Assembly: GCA_009778375.1 (NCBI GenBank)
Contig: WRJW01000168.1
Span: 1 to 8,022, forward strand
Length of the DNA stretch: 8,022 nucleotides
From: Bacteroidota bacterium
GTDB lineage: Bacteria; Bacteroidota; Bacteroidia; Bacteroidales; UBA932
Reading direction: 5' to 3'
The notes under the pieces: generated by a model
What the model was told of the DNA's origin: nothing
The model's input: the letters and a program-made list of their open reading frames with translations, nothing else
Databases searched by the model: none
Translations under genes and position numbers: made by a program
Shown here: positions 7,423 to 8,022 of the stretch, one piece after another
How positions within the stretch are numbered: the stretch's first letter is position 1
How the letters are laid out: every line of letters starts with the position of its first letter

Positions 7423-7770
7423 CTAAAATAAATCTCCATAGAAATATTTAACCCATTTCTCGTATGTATCTTGTGCTGACAAACAAGTGTCAATCAGATA
7501 ACTTCTTGTGTTTGTGAATTCTTTCAAACCTCGATAATAAAACTGTTTGTGATTGTTGTCAATAATAAATGGAATTATGTTGTTACGCAGGCATTCGCGA
7601 AACATAATCAATCGACCAACTCTACCATTTCCATCCTGAAACGGGTGGATTTTCTCGAAACGATAATGATATTCTACAATGTTTCCAAACACAATTTCTG
7701 ATAAAGAAATATACCATTGATTAAGTTTATTCATTTCGTTTGCTATTCTCAATACAACCAAACCTGCCAC
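7423..7770 (-). CDS. Fic-domain protein, N-terminally truncated (probable gene remnant)
   Basis: The 115-codon frame has a complete Fic core signature, HPFQDGNGRVGR, at residues 42-53 with catalytic His42, Asp46 and the two arginines. It is followed by a typical C-terminal half (RNNIIPFII, FYYRGLKEF, LIDTCLSAQD). Fic enzymes usually transfer AMP from ATP to a target protein. About 100 or more N-terminal residues expected in full-length relatives are missing, including where class II Fic proteins carry their inhibitory (S/T)xxxE(G/N) helix. The GTG at 7770 falls inside a conserved box of the flanking repeat, and a TAA in frame lies at 7789-7791. The ATG at 7734 is therefore a likelier start if the fragment is translated, giving 103 residues. 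The composition is visibly AT-rich compared with galM and the operon, suggesting transfer. It lies between two attC-like repeats, as an integron cassette gene would. Confidence 0.75.
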   Translation of the reverse strand: MAGLVVLRIANEMNKLNQWYISLSEIVFGNIVEYHYRFEKIHPFQDGNGRVGRLIMFRECLRNNIIPFIIDNNHKQFYYRGLKEFTNTRSYLIDTCLSAQDTYEKWVKYFYGDLF

Positions 7771-7894
7771 GAAGGTACAACTTTTTCTTTACCCGATAAC
7801 TTTCGAGCCGTTACACCCCCGCTTTTGCCACCGCCAAGGAGCAGCTAAACTAGCCGAGCTTGCACGCTCAACGAAGATAAACCGCCTGTTAGAG
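7764..7894. repeat. Structured cassette-flanking repeat, copy 2 (attC-like)
   Basis: Noncoding and GC-richer than the ORFs on either side. Boxes in plus-strand order: CTGCCAC (7764-7770), CGATAAC (7794-7800), GCCGTTA (7807-7813), AAACCGC (7879-7885) and GTTAGAG (7888-7894). The right end matches copy 1 in 14 of 17 positions (7879-7895 against 7385-7401). The distance from the start of GCCGTT to the end of AAACCGC is 79 nt in both copies, and the distance from the outer CTGYCAY box to the AAC is equal too. CGATAAC fits RYYYAAC poorly and GTTAGAG misses GTTRRRY at the last base, so the attC reading is weaker here. Internal short hairpins exist, such as GCTAAACTAGC near 7842. It separates the Fic ORF from the partial ORF at the window's right edge. 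Confidence 0.6.
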
Positions 7895-7917
7895 GCTGAC
7901 TTGTTTCATTTTTTTCG

Positions 7918-8022
7918 TTATAGTGAATTGAATATCATTTCAAAAACCAAATAGTGTTTGATACCAAATTCTCTTCCCCAAGTATCAATTTCCTTCCCAC
8001 TGTCTATAACAGCACAATATTT
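7918..8022 (-). CDS. 3' end of an unidentified leftward ORF, cut by the window edge
   Basis: The minus strand is open from the window edge (8022) to a TAA at 7918-7920, giving 34 residues that end in HYLVFEMIFNSL. The stretch has a natural amino-acid mix (including DSGKEIDTWGREFGIKHY) and is AT-rich like the Fic ORF, so it looks like a genuine C-terminus. No family is recognised. The ORF ends 24 nt before the repeat copy at 7764-7894 and reads in the same direction as the Fic ORF. This repeats the order of ORF then repeat, as in a cassette array. Confidence 0.45.
   Translation of the reverse strand, partial: KYCAVIDSGKEIDTWGREFGIKHYLVFEMIFNSL

Noticed and set aside
7132..7431. Plus-strand open frame of 99 codons overlapping the end of galM and the repeat region.
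   Set aside because: It contains the ESVGVEPTPP string typical of false ORFs read antisense through tRNA 3' ends, starts inside galM and covers the structured repeat. No protein family is recognisable.
7220..7440. A complete tRNA or a tmRNA on the minus strand ending at the T-arm.
   Set aside because: No matching 5' acceptor strand or D-arm was found, and the only hairpin before the T-arm lacks T33 and has a nine-base loop. A GGAGATT at 7434-7440 pairs with six of seven acceptor bases, but it overlaps the Fic stop region and no tag-peptide frame such as GENNYALAA is seen.
7271..7894. A CRISPR array, because two similar segments are separated by other sequence.
   Set aside because: Only two copies exist, about 490 bp apart, their middles differ, and a coding frame lies between them.

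Overview
The window looks like chromosomal DNA of a member of the Bacteroidota. The divergent intergenic region carries one exact match to the Bacteroidota -7 promoter consensus TAnnTTTG on each strand, the aldose epimerase has a lipoprotein-like leader, and there is no clear Shine-Dalgarno sequence in front of the genes. The species cannot be named from the sequence.

Positions 43-5968 hold four genes, all reading leftward and tightly packed: a UvrD/AddA-like helicase with a C-terminal RecB-type nuclease domain, a ROK-family sugar kinase, a 12-helix MFS transporter and a SIS-domain sugar-phosphate protein (UPF0309-like). The gaps are 1, 11 and 10 nt, so they are probably one transcript. The last three fit a sugar uptake, phosphorylation and isomerisation (or phosphosugar-sensing) module; the sugar is not identifiable. 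The helicase-nuclease is a DNA repair gene with no obvious link to that pathway. Facing it across a short divergent promoter region, positions 6035-7159 encode a complete aldose 1-epimerase (galM), probably exported, which also concerns sugar use.

Positions 7160-8022 are different: accessory-looking DNA with an AT-rich N-terminally truncated Fic-domain ORF, the 3' end of an unknown leftward ORF cut by the window edge, a tRNA-like 3' fragment and two GC-richer structured segments of about 130 bp. The two segments (7271-7400 and 7764-7894) share small conserved boxes at nearly the same spacing, including exactly 79 nt between the outer edges of the GCCGTT and AAACCGC boxes. Their middles are unrelated, and they bracket the Fic ORF. 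This resembles attC sites around an integron gene cassette, or another cassette-like dispersed repeat. No integrase gene lies in the window. This is the most interesting part of the region.
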